19,279 nucleotides of DNA, from positions 1-19,279 of the forward strand of contig JAZQMC010000018.1 of the NCBI GenBank assembly GCA_045543095.1, written 5' to 3'. The stretch comes from Fimenecus sp045543095. GTDB taxonomy: Bacteria; Bacillota; Clostridia; Oscillospirales; Acutalibacteraceae. This document shows positions 1 through 7,383 of the stretch, in pieces (the first letter of the stretch is position 1; each line of letters opens with the position of its first letter). The position numbers and the translations under genes are program-made. Below the pieces are notes generated by a model. The model did not search any database. It had not been told where the DNA came from and saw nothing but the letters and a program-made list of their open reading frames with translations.

Positions 1-412
<412 letters not shown>

Positions 413-676
413 TTGTATTAACACGAACCTTAGCTCGTTTTAATCATTTTCTAAAGTGCTTTTTAGCTCTTTACTTCTTTTAACTCAAAACGCTATGCGT
501 TCTTTTAAACTCTTTTGTTATCCAAAAGAATTACTGTTTCTTGTACTTCCATCAAAGTAATTTCTTACTCTCATAGAAACTACAGGGTTCCTTTTACTTA
601 TCTCGTCGTTGTTTAATTTTCAAGGTTCAGTTTTGTGCGTTTCAGAACCTCGGCGTTGTGCCTCTGTTCTTGGCGC
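413..676 (-). other. rrn leader (5' transcribed spacer upstream of 16S)
   Basis: About 264 nt separate the predicted transcription start (near 676) from the mature 16S. No protein gene is present. The minus strand carries the segment ACCTTGAAAATTAAACAACG (complement near 610-629). Similar sequences recur in Firmicutes 16S leaders and 16S-23S spacers, where they take part in pre-rRNA folding and processing. A small hairpin AACGC-TAT-GCGTT lies at 489-501. I could not place a convincing boxA antitermination element. The processing and antitermination role is inferred from position. Confidence 0.7.
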
Positions 677-682
677 TCGTAT

Positions 683-711
683 ATAATATCAAAACGGGTG
701 ACAAATGTCAA
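683..711 (-). promoter_or_regulatory. rrn promoter, TTGACA-N17-TATTAT
   Basis: On the minus strand a perfect -35 TTGACA (complement at 706-711) is followed by a 17-bp spacer and a -10 TATTAT (complement at 683-688). Transcription would start near 676. Upstream of the -35 (712-735) are A-rich tracts on the transcribed strand, like an UP element, as expected for a strong rRNA promoter. The same two hexamers and spacer length recur at the tRNA-Ser promoter (17173-17201). Confidence 0.88.
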
Positions 712-881
712 CAACTTTTTTCACTTTTTTTGCACCTTTTGATAAACGCAACCGCGTGTTTCATATTCGGTATTTTGAATAAATAAAAATGCATAGTTTT
801 GTGCAATATTTATGTGCAAAATGACAAAGCAATGCGTAATTCGTAATGCGTAATTATATATTTTATTATCATAAAAGGTAT
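712..881. other. AT-rich intergenic region without a gene
   Basis: This is the 170-bp stretch between the rrn promoter and the lipoprotein gene's terminator. It holds the A-tract UP-like region (712-735) and two identical 11-mers AATGCGTAATT at 831-841 and 845-855, separated by CGT. I see no SD-led reading frame. The 61-codon minus-strand frame at 721-906 runs through the terminator and the promoter upstream region and is not believable as a gene. Confidence 0.6.
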
Positions 882-912
882 AAAAAAATCGGGACGATGT
901 TGGCATCGTCCC
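882..912 (-). terminator. Rho-independent terminator of the lipoprotein gene (repeat-family hairpin)
   Basis: The minus strand forms GGGACGATG-CCAA-CATCGTCCC (891-912), a 9-bp stem with a 4-nt loop, followed by GATTTTTTT. It begins about 20 bp after the lipoprotein stop codon. The stem flanks (TGTAGGGGACG... and ...CGTCCCGATTTTTT) match the terminator after rpoD at 3359-3387, so it belongs to a repeated hairpin type. Confidence 0.85.
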
Positions 913-932
913 CTACAATGTATCGTTATGAT

Positions 933-1766
933 TTATTCTGGTAATTTTTGTTCAAAATAGATAGAGCGAATAGATGAAATCATATTATAAAGAGCTTTTA
1001 GTTGTTCAGATGTTGCATTCATAATTGTTTCTCGCGTAATTTTCATTGGCTCGTAAGCGTCTTGTTCAATAAAATACCAAAAATTATTATGGTCACCAAC
1101 TTTTTCAACTTGTTCCATAAATGTGTCGTAATCCAAAAAATATGATTTTTGCCCAAAGGCAGTCATTGTTTGTTCAAACTGATTTTCTTCAACACCTACA
1201 CTAAAATAAGCTGAATCACTAACAACACCATCTACATATTCTTTTATATCAATTGTTATAGGATATGCAGGAAAAGTATTATCAGAATTATATGGCATAA
1301 AGTTTGGATTAATAGCGTAAAAAGGAGTCGTAAATCTTACATATTCCATTCCATCTTCTGTCGGGGTTTTATAACTCCAAGGTGTTATGCCAACAAACTG
1401 TCCTGCAACATTTTCTCTCACATCGTCTGGTAAAAAAACATAGAAACCATCTGAATAGCTATCTTTTACAAAATCCGTAACAAGTTGGTCATAGGCATTT
1501 AAGACATCTTGTGCTGTAAGTCCTGTTGTAGCAATTTCTTCTTCAGTTCTATGGTTGATTGTAGGTAATTCTTCATATCTTTCTCCATCGAAAATTCCAG
1601 TATCTGAATTGCCATCACCTAATTTAGTTGGTTCTTTATTTGTAGGAATAGTTGACTGCATATTTTGTTGAAACAAACTACTGCAACCTGTCATAGACAT
1701 AGTAAATGATACTATTAAAGTAAATATTGTAATCAGCTTTAATGTTTTTGCCAACTTTTTATTCAT
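933..1766 (-). CDS. Putative lipoprotein of unknown function
   Basis: The product is a predicted 277-aa exported lipoprotein. The N-terminus has a Lys-rich start (MNKKLAKTLK), a hydrophobic core and a lipobox-like end (SMTGC, lipid-modified Cys28), so it should be anchored outside the membrane. The Met at 1766 is preferred over the frame-open ATG at 1775, because AAAAGG directly abuts the upstream ATG but is well spaced for the second one. After the signal comes a Ser/Thr/Asn/Gln-rich linker, then an acidic, aromatic-rich globular region of about 220 residues with no further membrane segment and no motif I recognise. It is a single-gene unit: it has its own promoter (1814-1842) and terminator (882-912). 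A 6-bp hairpin (AACTCA/TGAGTT) sits just ahead of the SD. The function is unknown; substrate-binding or sporulation/germination roles cannot be told apart by eye. Confidence 0.8.
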   Translation of the reverse strand: MNKKLAKTLKLITIFTLIVSFTMSMTGCSSLFQQNMQSTIPTNKEPTKLGDGNSDTGIFDGERYEELPTINHRTEEEIATTGLTAQDVLNAYDQLVTDFVKDSYSDGFYVFLPDDVRENVAGQFVGITPWSYKTPTEDGMEYVRFTTPFYAINPNFMPYNSDNTFPAYPITIDIKEYVDGVVSDSAYFSVGVEENQFEQTMTAFGQKSYFLDYDTFMEQVEKVGDHNNFWYFIEQDAYEPMKITRETIMNATSEQLKALYNMISSIRSIYFEQKLPE

Positions 1767-1813
1767 ATTACCCATCCTTTTAACTCACAGAATTGAGTTT
1801 TATTTTCAAATTT

Positions 1814-1842
1814 AATATAGCATTTATAAATTGGTTTGTCAA
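1814..1842 (-). promoter_or_regulatory. Promoter of the lipoprotein gene, TTGACA-N17-TATATT
   Basis: The minus strand reads -35 TTGACA (complement at 1837-1842), a 17-bp spacer and -10 TATATT (complement at 1814-1819). The start site would be near 1807, giving a roughly 40-nt leader. The -35 lies about 8 bp from the edge of the repeat element at 1849-1950, so the repeat insertion seems to abut the promoter. Confidence 0.75.
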
Positions 1843-1848
1843 TAAACA

Positions 1849-1950
1849 GAAAACGGGCGATGTTTTTATCTCTCCCTCCGTCACTCGCCTTGCTCGTACC
1901 ACCTAAGTCTCGCCTGCCGGCTCGGTCGGCGAGACCCGCCGACCCCTACG
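1849..1950. repeat. Short intergenic palindromic repeat element, probably truncated
   Basis: This GC-rich island lies in an AT-rich spacer. It starts with AAAACGGGCG, continues through a CTCTCCCTCCGTCACTCGCC-type segment, and ends with a hairpin (GTCTCGCC at 1907-1914 pairing with GGCGAGAC at 1928-1935) and CCCCTACG. The A-run/CGGG start and CCCTAC end match the ends of the terminator-like hairpins at 882-916, 1953-1984 and 3359-3392. It looks like a non-autonomous palindromic element (REP/MITE-like). It encodes no believable protein; the plus-strand frame crossing it (1836-2042) has repeat-derived composition. Confidence 0.6.
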
Positions 1951-1952
1951 AT

Positions 1953-1979
1953 AAAAAACGGCGGGAGCAAGCCCCCGCC
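1953..1979 (-). terminator. Terminator of the arsR-CDF operon
   Basis: The minus strand reads GGCGGGGGC-TT-GCTCCCGCC (1960-1979), a 9-bp stem including one G-U pair, followed by GTTTTTTAT. It starts 13 bp after the exporter stop codon. Like the other hairpins here it is bounded by TGTAGGG on one side and a T-run on the other. Confidence 0.8.
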
Positions 1980-1992
1980 CTACATATATATT

Positions 1993-2895
1993 TTAATGAT
2001 GATGGTGATGATGGTGGTGCGAATGGGAATGAGAGTTATTGAACTCAATATGGCAATGCTCTTCATTGCAATGGTCGGTTGGGTTTTCGATTTCGAGAGT
2101 TGCATGACCTATTCCATGTTCTTTTAACTCCTCACGGATTTTATCTTTGATTTCGTGAGAGTTCTCATTTGCTACGATATGCATTGTAGCAAAGTTTAGA
2201 TGACCATCCATACTCCATATATGAATATGGTGCACATCAATTACACTATCAATTTCTTTAATATGATGTTTAATTTCTTCTATACTTATATTATTAGGAA
2301 TTTTCTCAAGAAACAAATCGAGTACTTCTTTAAGATTTTTGAGTGCATTTACAAATATAAATGTTGCAACGCCCATTGACATAAGCGGGTCTAAAATACT
2401 TATATCGGTAAATCTCATTATAACGGCACCAACAAGGACTACGAGCCAGCCTAAAACATCTTCAAGCATATGAAGATTTACGGCCTTTTGGTTAAGAGAG
2501 TCACCATCTTTGGTGAAATAGGCTGCAACGAAATTCACCAATGCACCAACTATTGCAAAAATTATCATACCATTATAATTTATTTCAACGGGATTGATAA
2601 TTCTGCCGATTGCATTATAAATAACCATTACTGAGCCGAAAAGCAATATGAGTGTTGTAATTACGCTACCGATTACTGAAAAACGAGCATAACCATAGGT
2701 GTAAGTTTCGTCAGGTTGCTTTTTGCTTTTCTTTTCAAGAAAATACGAAATACCGATGCTTGTGGCATCGCCCATATCGTGAACGGCATCGGAAATAATT
2801 GCCACACTACCTGTGAAAAATCCTCCGATTATTTCAAATATTGAAAATGACAAGTTGAGTATAAATGCTATAAGTATATTTTTTTCTGTTTTCAT
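1993..2895 (-). CDS. Cation diffusion facilitator family metal exporter (CzcD/ZitB-like)
   Basis: This 300-aa inner-membrane antiporter is expected to expel Zn2+ (and/or Cd2+, Co2+) in exchange for protons. It has the CDF layout: six membrane segments (about residues 7-25, 28-52, 72-95, 108-126, 143-162, 167-185) and a cytosolic C-terminal domain with VHHIHIWSMDGH (221-232). Transport-site residues are visible as HxxxD in TM2 (H39, D43) and HxxxD in TM5 (H142, D146), the CzcD/ZitB type of four-ligand zinc site. The protein ends in a His-rich tail (HSHSH followed by a run of His, residues 289-300), a likely metal buffer or sensor. Its ATG overlaps the TGA of the upstream arsR gene (ATGA), and the SD AGGTG lies within arsR. 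This supports translational coupling and metal-induced expression. Exact metal preference is inferred. Confidence 0.95.
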   Translation of the reverse strand: MKTEKNILIAFILNLSFSIFEIIGGFFTGSVAIISDAVHDMGDATSIGISYFLEKKSKKQPDETYTYGYARFSVIGSVITTLILLFGSVMVIYNAIGRIINPVEINYNGMIIFAIVGALVNFVAAYFTKDGDSLNQKAVNLHMLEDVLGWLVVLVGAVIMRFTDISILDPLMSMGVATFIFVNALKNLKEVLDLFLEKIPNNISIEEIKHHIKEIDSVIDVHHIHIWSMDGHLNFATMHIVANENSHEIKDKIREELKEHGIGHATLEIENPTDHCNEEHCHIEFNNSHSHSHHHHHHHH

Positions 2896-3263
2896 TTGGT
2901 CACCTGCTTATGCTCGATGTGTTTAAGTCCTATTTCAAAAAGTTCGCTGATATGGTCATCGTCTAATGAATAATAAACAGTTTTACCAGATTTTCGGCAT
3001 TTGACAAGACCTACCTCTTTCATTTTACTTAACTGATGTGAGATTGAGGATTTTGTCATTGAAAGCACATTTGCCAAATCACAAACGCACATTTCATTCT
3101 GCAATAGGGCAAAAAGAAGCTTACAGCGGGTTGAGTCGCCCATAATTTTGAAAAAATCTGCAAGATTATGAAGAATTTCTGTATTGGGCATTTTTGAAAG
3201 GGTATCGTTTACCATTTCTTTATGCACCATATTACAGTCACATATATATTCATTCTTTGACAT
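2892..3263 (-). CDS. ArsR/SmtB-family metal-sensing repressor (CadC-like)
   Basis: This 123-aa winged-helix repressor leaves DNA when it binds metal. The recognition region is SMTKSSISHQLSKMKEVGLV (68-87), followed by the wing KCRKSGKTVYYSL. Two known metal sites of the family can both be read. The alpha-5 site has D102-x-H104-x10-H115-x2-H118, as in SmtB/CzrA. The alpha-3N-type thiolate site has C8 and C10 near the N-terminus and C59/C61 in MCVCDLA, as in CadC. Having both suggests a Cd/Pb/Zn sensor. It is the first gene of a two-gene operon with the CDF exporter (4-nt overlap). Its promoter carries a perfect palindrome between -35 and -10 (3312-3329), indicating autorepression. The CadC designation rests on these residues, not on a database match. 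Confidence 0.94.
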   Translation of the reverse strand: MSKNEYICDCNMVHKEMVNDTLSKMPNTEILHNLADFFKIMGDSTRCKLLFALLQNEMCVCDLANVLSMTKSSISHQLSKMKEVGLVKCRKSGKTVYYSLDDDHISELFEIGLKHIEHKQVTK

Positions 3264-3281
3264 AGTATATTATTCCTTTCG

Positions 3282-3298
3282 ATTGAGTATTCATTCAA
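3282..3298 (-). promoter_or_regulatory. Second, imperfect ArsR operator downstream of the start site
   Basis: The segment shares the 10-mer TGAGTATTCA (3284-3293) with the main operator (3318-3327), 34 bp apart, and contains TTGA...TCAA half sites (3283-3298). It lies in the transcribed leader between the -10 and the arsR start. A second dimer here would tighten repression. Its role is inferred from sequence sharing only. Confidence 0.55.
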
Positions 3299-3305
3299 CT
3301 GTTAT

Positions 3306-3335
3306 ATTATAGTTGAATGAGTATTCAACTGTCAA
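3306..3335 (-). promoter_or_regulatory. arsR promoter with operator filling the spacer
   Basis: The minus strand reads -35 TTGACA (complement at 3330-3335), an 18-bp spacer and -10 TATAAT (complement at 3306-3311), both perfect consensus. The spacer is itself a perfect palindrome, GTTGAAT-ACTC-ATTCAAC (3312-3329), so a bound ArsR dimer would block RNA polymerase directly. TGAATA-type half sites fit the known ArsR/SmtB operator pattern. Confidence 0.9.
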
Positions 3336-3358
3336 GGGGGTTTATAATAAAATTAGAT

Positions 3359-3387
3359 AAAAAATCGGGACGCCGAGTCGGCGTCCC
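3359..3387 (-). terminator. Terminator of the dgt-dnaG-rpoD transcript
   Basis: The minus strand reads GGGACGCCGA-C-TCGGCGTCCC (3367-3387), then GATTTTTT, about 25 bp after the rpoD stop. The very stable stem, flanking TGTAGGGG and trailing T-run match the hairpin at 882-912. Confidence 0.87.
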
Positions 3388-3413
3388 CTACATTACAAAT
3401 TATTAAATTTAAA

Positions 3414-4505
3414 TTAATCAAGGAAATCTTTGAGTTTTTTGCTGCGGCTTGGGTGACGAAGCTTGCGAAGTGCCTTTGCTTCAATCTGACGGATACGCTC
3501 ACGAGTAACATTGAACTCTTTACCAACTTCTTCAAGTGTGCGTGGGTGACCGTCTTCAAGACCGAAACGGAGTGAGAGCACCTTTGCTTCACGAGGAGTA
3601 AGAGTTTTAAGCACTTCTGCAAGCTGTTCTTTAAGAAGTGAGATTGATGCGGCGTCTGCAGGTGAAAGTGCATCGTCATCAGGAATAAAGTCACCTAAAT
3701 GGCTATCTTCCTCTTCACCGATTGGAGTTTCAAGAGAAACGGGCTCCTGTGCAAGACGAAGAATTTCACGAACTTTATCGGGAGCCATATCCAATTCTTC
3801 TGCGATTTCTTCTGCGGACGGGTCATGACCGTTTTTATGAAGAAGTTGTGTACTTGTCTTTTTAACTTTATTGATTGTTTCAACCATGTGAACAGGAATA
3901 CGGATTGTTCTTGCCTGGTCAGCGATTGCACGGGTAATAGCCTGTCTAATCCACCAAGTTGCATAAGTTGAGAACTTAAAGCCCTTTGTATAGTCAAACT
4001 TTTCAACGGCTTTGATAAGACCCAAGTTACCCTCTTGGATAAGGTCAAGGAATTGCATTCCACGACCTACATAACGCTTTGCAATACTAACAACAAGACG
4101 AAGATTTGCCTCGGCAAGTCTTTGCTTTGCTTTTTTATCGTCATCGGAAATTCTGATGGCAAGCTCGATTTCTTCTTCAGATGTAAGAAGCGGAACACGG
4201 CCGATTTCTTTAAGATACACTCTTACCGGGTCGTCCATTGTGACTGCTTTACTGTCGCCCATACCACCGTCGTCGTTCTTTGCCATATCTGTTTCGTCAG
4301 TAATAGCGTCGTTTGCCATATCGCTCAAGTCGTCAATAAGCTCGATGCTGTTTGTTTCGATAAGCTCATAAAGTTTATCAAGCTCGTCCATTTCAATATC
4401 AAGCTCAAGAATTGCGTTGTCGATTTCCTGAGTTGTAAGTTTACCTGTTGCTTTGCCTTTTTCAATCAACGCTTTGATGGCACTCTTTTTATCAATATTT
4501 TCCAT
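3414..4505 (-). CDS. rpoD: RNA polymerase primary sigma factor (sigma-70/SigA)
   Basis: This 363-aa housekeeping sigma factor directs RNA polymerase to TTGACA/TATAAT promoters, such as those found in this window. Visible regions are an acidic 1.1-like N-terminus (to about 85), region 1.2 (DDPVRVYLKEIGRVPLL), region 2 with AEANLRLVVSIAKRYVGRG, FLDLIQEGNLGLIKAVEKFD and the -10-reading/melting segment FSTYATWWIRQAITRAI, region 3, and region 4 with the -35-binding helix-turn-helix (TLEEVGKEFNVTRERIRQIE) and the HPSRSKKLKDFLD end. The length is typical of clostridial SigA without the long spacer of proteobacterial RpoD. It starts 20 bp after dnaG, with SD GTAGGAGTAGG, and is the last gene of the dgt-dnaG-rpoD cluster. 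Confidence 0.98.
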   Translation of the reverse strand: MENIDKKSAIKALIEKGKATGKLTTQEIDNAILELDIEMDELDKLYELIETNSIELIDDLSDMANDAITDETDMAKNDDGGMGDSKAVTMDDPVRVYLKEIGRVPLLTSEEEIELAIRISDDDKKAKQRLAEANLRLVVSIAKRYVGRGMQFLDLIQEGNLGLIKAVEKFDYTKGFKFSTYATWWIRQAITRAIADQARTIRIPVHMVETINKVKKTSTQLLHKNGHDPSAEEIAEELDMAPDKVREILRLAQEPVSLETPIGEEEDSHLGDFIPDDDALSPADAASISLLKEQLAEVLKTLTPREAKVLSLRFGLEDGHPRTLEEVGKEFNVTRERIRQIEAKALRKLRHPSRSKKLKDFLD

Positions 4506-4525
4506 TCTTTCCTACTCCTACATCC

Positions 4526-6274
4526 TTAATTTTTGAAAAACTTCAAAAAATCTTCATCACTAATGCTTTCCACACCCGCATCTTTAAGACTTTTTTTATT
4601 TTTTTCATTTAATATTATATTTATACAGTCGGCACACTCTGCAAAGGTGTTTTTAAGTGTATGCGAAACTGTTTGGATTTTCGCAACTGCACTTAATTCT
4701 TCCTCGGTGAGTTCACCGTATAAAAACGATATTTCTGATGCTCTGCCCGATGAAATTCTATCGGTTACTGCTTTGAAGATTCTGCCGTTAAACTCTGTTA
4801 CAAAATCTTCGGCGGTAATTTTAGCAAGAACATCTTTAATAAATTCGTGATTTGCCATAACAAGTGCTATGAGCATTTCTTCTGCTTTAGCGGCACGATA
4901 ATAAGTTTTACGCTGTGGATTTAATTTATCAAGCACATCGCCCTGCGACACCACTTGCGTAAACTCTTTTTTCTGTTGCACGGTTGTATTACGCTTTGCA
5001 AGACGCTTTGCTTCAATTTTAATTGTATCTTTAGAAACTGAGAGCTCATCGGCAAGCCTTGAAGCGTAAATTTCAAGGTCGATTGCATTGACATTAGAAA
5101 GCACTTTAATTGCCGCTTGCAGATACTGACGCTTGCCATCGTCACTTGCCACATCATATTTTGAGTGTTCGCGAAGAAGTGCAAATTCAATTTCGTTAGC
5201 GGCACCGTTTATTATGGCTTTCATTTTTTCAATGCCGTAATTCTTTATAATCTCATCAGGGTCTTTGCCACCGCTTAAATGCAACACCTTGATTTTTAAC
5301 GGTGTACTCTTAAAAATTGTTAGTGCTCTTGTTGCGGCTTTCTGACCTGCCTCGTCAGCATCATAAGCAATCATTATTTCTGACGCATAGCGTGAAAGTA
5401 AATGTGCCTGCTCACTTGTTAATGCAGTGCCAAGTCCTGCTACCGTATTTGTAAATCCCGCCTGATGCATTGCGATAACATCCATATAGCCCTCGCAAAG
5501 AATAAGGCTATCTTTACCGCTTTTTTTCGCAAGGTTAAGTGCGAAAACGCCCTGACTCTTTTTATAAACCATTGTATCCGATGTATTCAGATATTTAGGC
5601 TTTGAGTCATCCATAACTCGACCGCCGAAAGCAATAACATTACCCTTAACATCGATTATTGGGAACATTACACGATTACGGAAATTATCGTAAATATTAT
5701 TTTCGTTTTTCGTTGACCGCCTTGCAAGGTTTGCGAAAACTAATTCATCCTTTGTATAACCCAACTTCAACATATAATTTGTAAGTGCGTGAAAATCGTC
5801 GGGGGCAAAACCCAGACCGAAACGACGTATTGTATCATCGGTAAGGCCACGGTCTTTGAAATACTTATAACCGATTGCACCCTCTTTGGTAGTTAAGCAC
5901 TTATGGAAAAAGCGTGCGGCTTCGCGGTTTGCCTCTAACATACGAAGACGGCGTTTGTTAATCGTACTATCGTAAGAATTTTCATCTGGCATATCCATTC
6001 CGTTTTTGTCGGCAAGAAAACGGACAGCGTCAATGTAATCAAGATTTTCGATATTCTTGATAAATGTTATTACATCGCCACCGTTACCGCAACCGAAACA
6101 GTAATAAGACTGCGTATCTGGATAAACGGTAAATGACGGAGTCTTTTCGCCATGGAATGGGCAAAGGCCTTTACTTATTCGCCCCGCTCTTTTTAAATTC
6201 ACATAGGAGGAGATTGTAGTTTCAATATCGGCACGGTTACGAAGTTCTTGCAAAAAATCATCTGATAATGCCAA
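4526..6274 (-). CDS. dnaG: DNA primase
   Basis: This 582-aa primase makes RNA primers for lagging-strand synthesis. The N-terminal zinc-binding domain has C38-P-F-H41 and C59-F-G-C62. The RNA polymerase core includes the ALNLAKKSGKDSLILCEGYMDV region, where the TOPRIM Glu lies in CEGYMD, and the TOPRIM acidic motif AYDADEAGQKAA. The C-terminal part (about 440-582) is the divergent helicase-binding domain. The start codon is TTG, supported by a strong SD (GGGGAGGGG) embedded in the last codons of dgt and by the family-typical N-terminus, a few residues before the helix leading to the zinc motif. Only 2 nt separate it from the dgt stop, so translation is probably coupled. rpoD follows 20 bp later, as in the classic macromolecular-synthesis cluster but without rpsU. 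Confidence 0.98.
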   Translation of the reverse strand: MALSDDFLQELRNRADIETTISSYVNLKRAGRISKGLCPFHGEKTPSFTVYPDTQSYYCFGCGNGGDVITFIKNIENLDYIDAVRFLADKNGMDMPDENSYDSTINKRRLRMLEANREAARFFHKCLTTKEGAIGYKYFKDRGLTDDTIRRFGLGFAPDDFHALTNYMLKLGYTKDELVFANLARRSTKNENNIYDNFRNRVMFPIIDVKGNVIAFGGRVMDDSKPKYLNTSDTMVYKKSQGVFALNLAKKSGKDSLILCEGYMDVIAMHQAGFTNTVAGLGTALTSEQAHLLSRYASEIMIAYDADEAGQKAATRALTIFKSTPLKIKVLHLSGGKDPDEIIKNYGIEKMKAIINGAANEIEFALLREHSKYDVASDDGKRQYLQAAIKVLSNVNAIDLEIYASRLADELSVSKDTIKIEAKRLAKRNTTVQQKKEFTQVVSQGDVLDKLNPQRKTYYRAAKAEEMLIALVMANHEFIKDVLAKITAEDFVTEFNGRIFKAVTDRISSGRASEISFLYGELTEEELSAVAKIQTVSHTLKNTFAECADCINIILNEKNKKSLKDAGVESISDEDFLKFFKN

Positions 6275-6276
6275 TT

Positions 6277-7290
6277 TTACCCCTCCCCTAATCCTATATC
6301 AACCCAAGAATCAGGGATGAATATTTTTTTATAGACCGCAAGCAGATAACGGTCGCTCATACCTGCGATATAGTCACAAGCAGAACGATTGGCCCCCTCA
6401 CTAACCGTAACATAACGGTAAGTATCAGGAATCTGCTCGGGATGATTTACGAAATATTCGTAAAGCTGTTTGATAATTTCAATAGCCTTTGTTTCTTCAC
6501 CCTTGCAAAGAGGATTTGTATAAACCTTATCAAACATAAAGGTATGAAGCTCATCAAAGGGTTGTTGAACCTCGGGTGAGAAAACAATGTCATCCACACT
6601 ATTTTCTACCACATCAAGCACCATTTTGTTGATTCGTGCACTCTTTTTGTAACCCAATGCCTTGCGAACCTCAATGGGAATATCATTTTCACTCATAACA
6701 CCCGCACGGACTGCGTCGTCAATGTCGTGATTTATGTAAGCAATTTTATCGGCTAATTTTACTATTCTGCCCTCTAATGTATCTGCCTCTTTACCGCGGG
6801 TGTGACAGACAATACCGTCACGCACCTCATAGGTAAGATTAAGACCCACGCCGTTTTTTTCAAGTTTTTCAACAACACGAAGGCTCTGGTCATAATGACG
6901 GAAACCGCCGGGTACAACCGCATTGAGTGCTCTCTCGCCCGCGTGACCAAATGGGGTGTGCCCCAAATCGTGACCCAATGCAATAGCTTCGGTCAAATCA
7001 CCGTTGAGAGAAAGACCGTTTGCGATTGTGCGAGCAATCTGTGCAACCTCAAGGGTATGTGTAAGTCGGGTTCTGTAATGGTCACCCTCGGGAGATAAGA
7101 AAACCTGTGTTTTATGTTTTAATCTGCGGAAGGAATTTGAGTGGATTATTCTGTCGCGGTCACGCTGAAAATCTGTTCGCAAGGGACATTTTTGTTCTTC
7201 ACGCACTCTGCCTTTTGAATTCACAACAAGACAGGCTTTATCAGAAAGTATCAGTTTTTCATTCTGTTCCGTTTTTTCTCTTGCGGTCAT
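6277..7290 (-). CDS. dgt: dGTP triphosphohydrolase-like HD-domain protein
   Basis: This 337-aa HD-superfamily phosphohydrolase is predicted to cleave dNTPs to deoxynucleoside and triphosphate, thereby limiting dNTP pools. Metal-binding HD residues can be read in RTRLTHTLEVAQ (first His), ALGHDLGHTPFGHAGE (His-Asp plus further His) and KLADKIAYINHDIDDAV (last Asp). RDRDRIIHSNSFRRLKHKTQVF near the N-terminus is the typical Dgt signature. The ATG at 7290 is chosen over the frame-open ATG at 7308, because GGAGGAG sits 5 nt before it and would fall inside the longer reading frame. Its last codons carry the SD of dnaG, joining dNTP control to primer synthesis. I see no strong promoter in the 93-bp gap upstream; a lone TATAAT (complement at 7332-7337) lacks a good -35. 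Cotranscription from yigZ is possible. Confidence 0.94.
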   Translation of the reverse strand: MTAREKTEQNEKLILSDKACLVVNSKGRVREEQKCPLRTDFQRDRDRIIHSNSFRRLKHKTQVFLSPEGDHYRTRLTHTLEVAQIARTIANGLSLNGDLTEAIALGHDLGHTPFGHAGERALNAVVPGGFRHYDQSLRVVEKLEKNGVGLNLTYEVRDGIVCHTRGKEADTLEGRIVKLADKIAYINHDIDDAVRAGVMSENDIPIEVRKALGYKKSARINKMVLDVVENSVDDIVFSPEVQQPFDELHTFMFDKVYTNPLCKGEETKAIEIIKQLYEYFVNHPEQIPDTYRYVTVSEGANRSACDYIAGMSDRYLLAVYKKIFIPDSWVDIGLGEG

Positions 7291-7383
7291 ACAAACTCCT
7301 CCAATCATTAAGACTTAAAATATCTTTCTATATTATATATACTACAAAAATCGCAAAAACCCTTTAAATTGTTTTGAAAAAAT

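Noticed and set aside
831..855. Two 11-bp direct repeats as a possible CRISPR or iteron
   Set aside because: Only two copies with a 3-bp gap; too few and too short for a CRISPR array or an origin iteron set.
721..906. 61-codon minus-strand open frame
   Set aside because: It runs over the terminator at 882-912 and ends in the rrn promoter's upstream A-tracts; no SD and no protein-like composition.
1836..2042. 68-codon plus-strand frame next to the exporter gene
   Set aside because: It is a translation of the palindromic repeat, the terminator and the antisense of the His tail; no SD or promoter support.
3699..4529. Several plus-strand frames opposite rpoD, and similar ones opposite dnaG, dgt, addA, addB and GH27
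   Set aside because: They are antisense shadows of strongly supported genes, with no ribosome binding sites and no recognisable motifs.
7309..7383. Promoter for dgt-dnaG-rpoD at the TATAAT near 7332-7337
   Set aside because: No acceptable -35 lies 16-18 bp upstream in this AT-rich gap; left as undecided and not listed as a feature.
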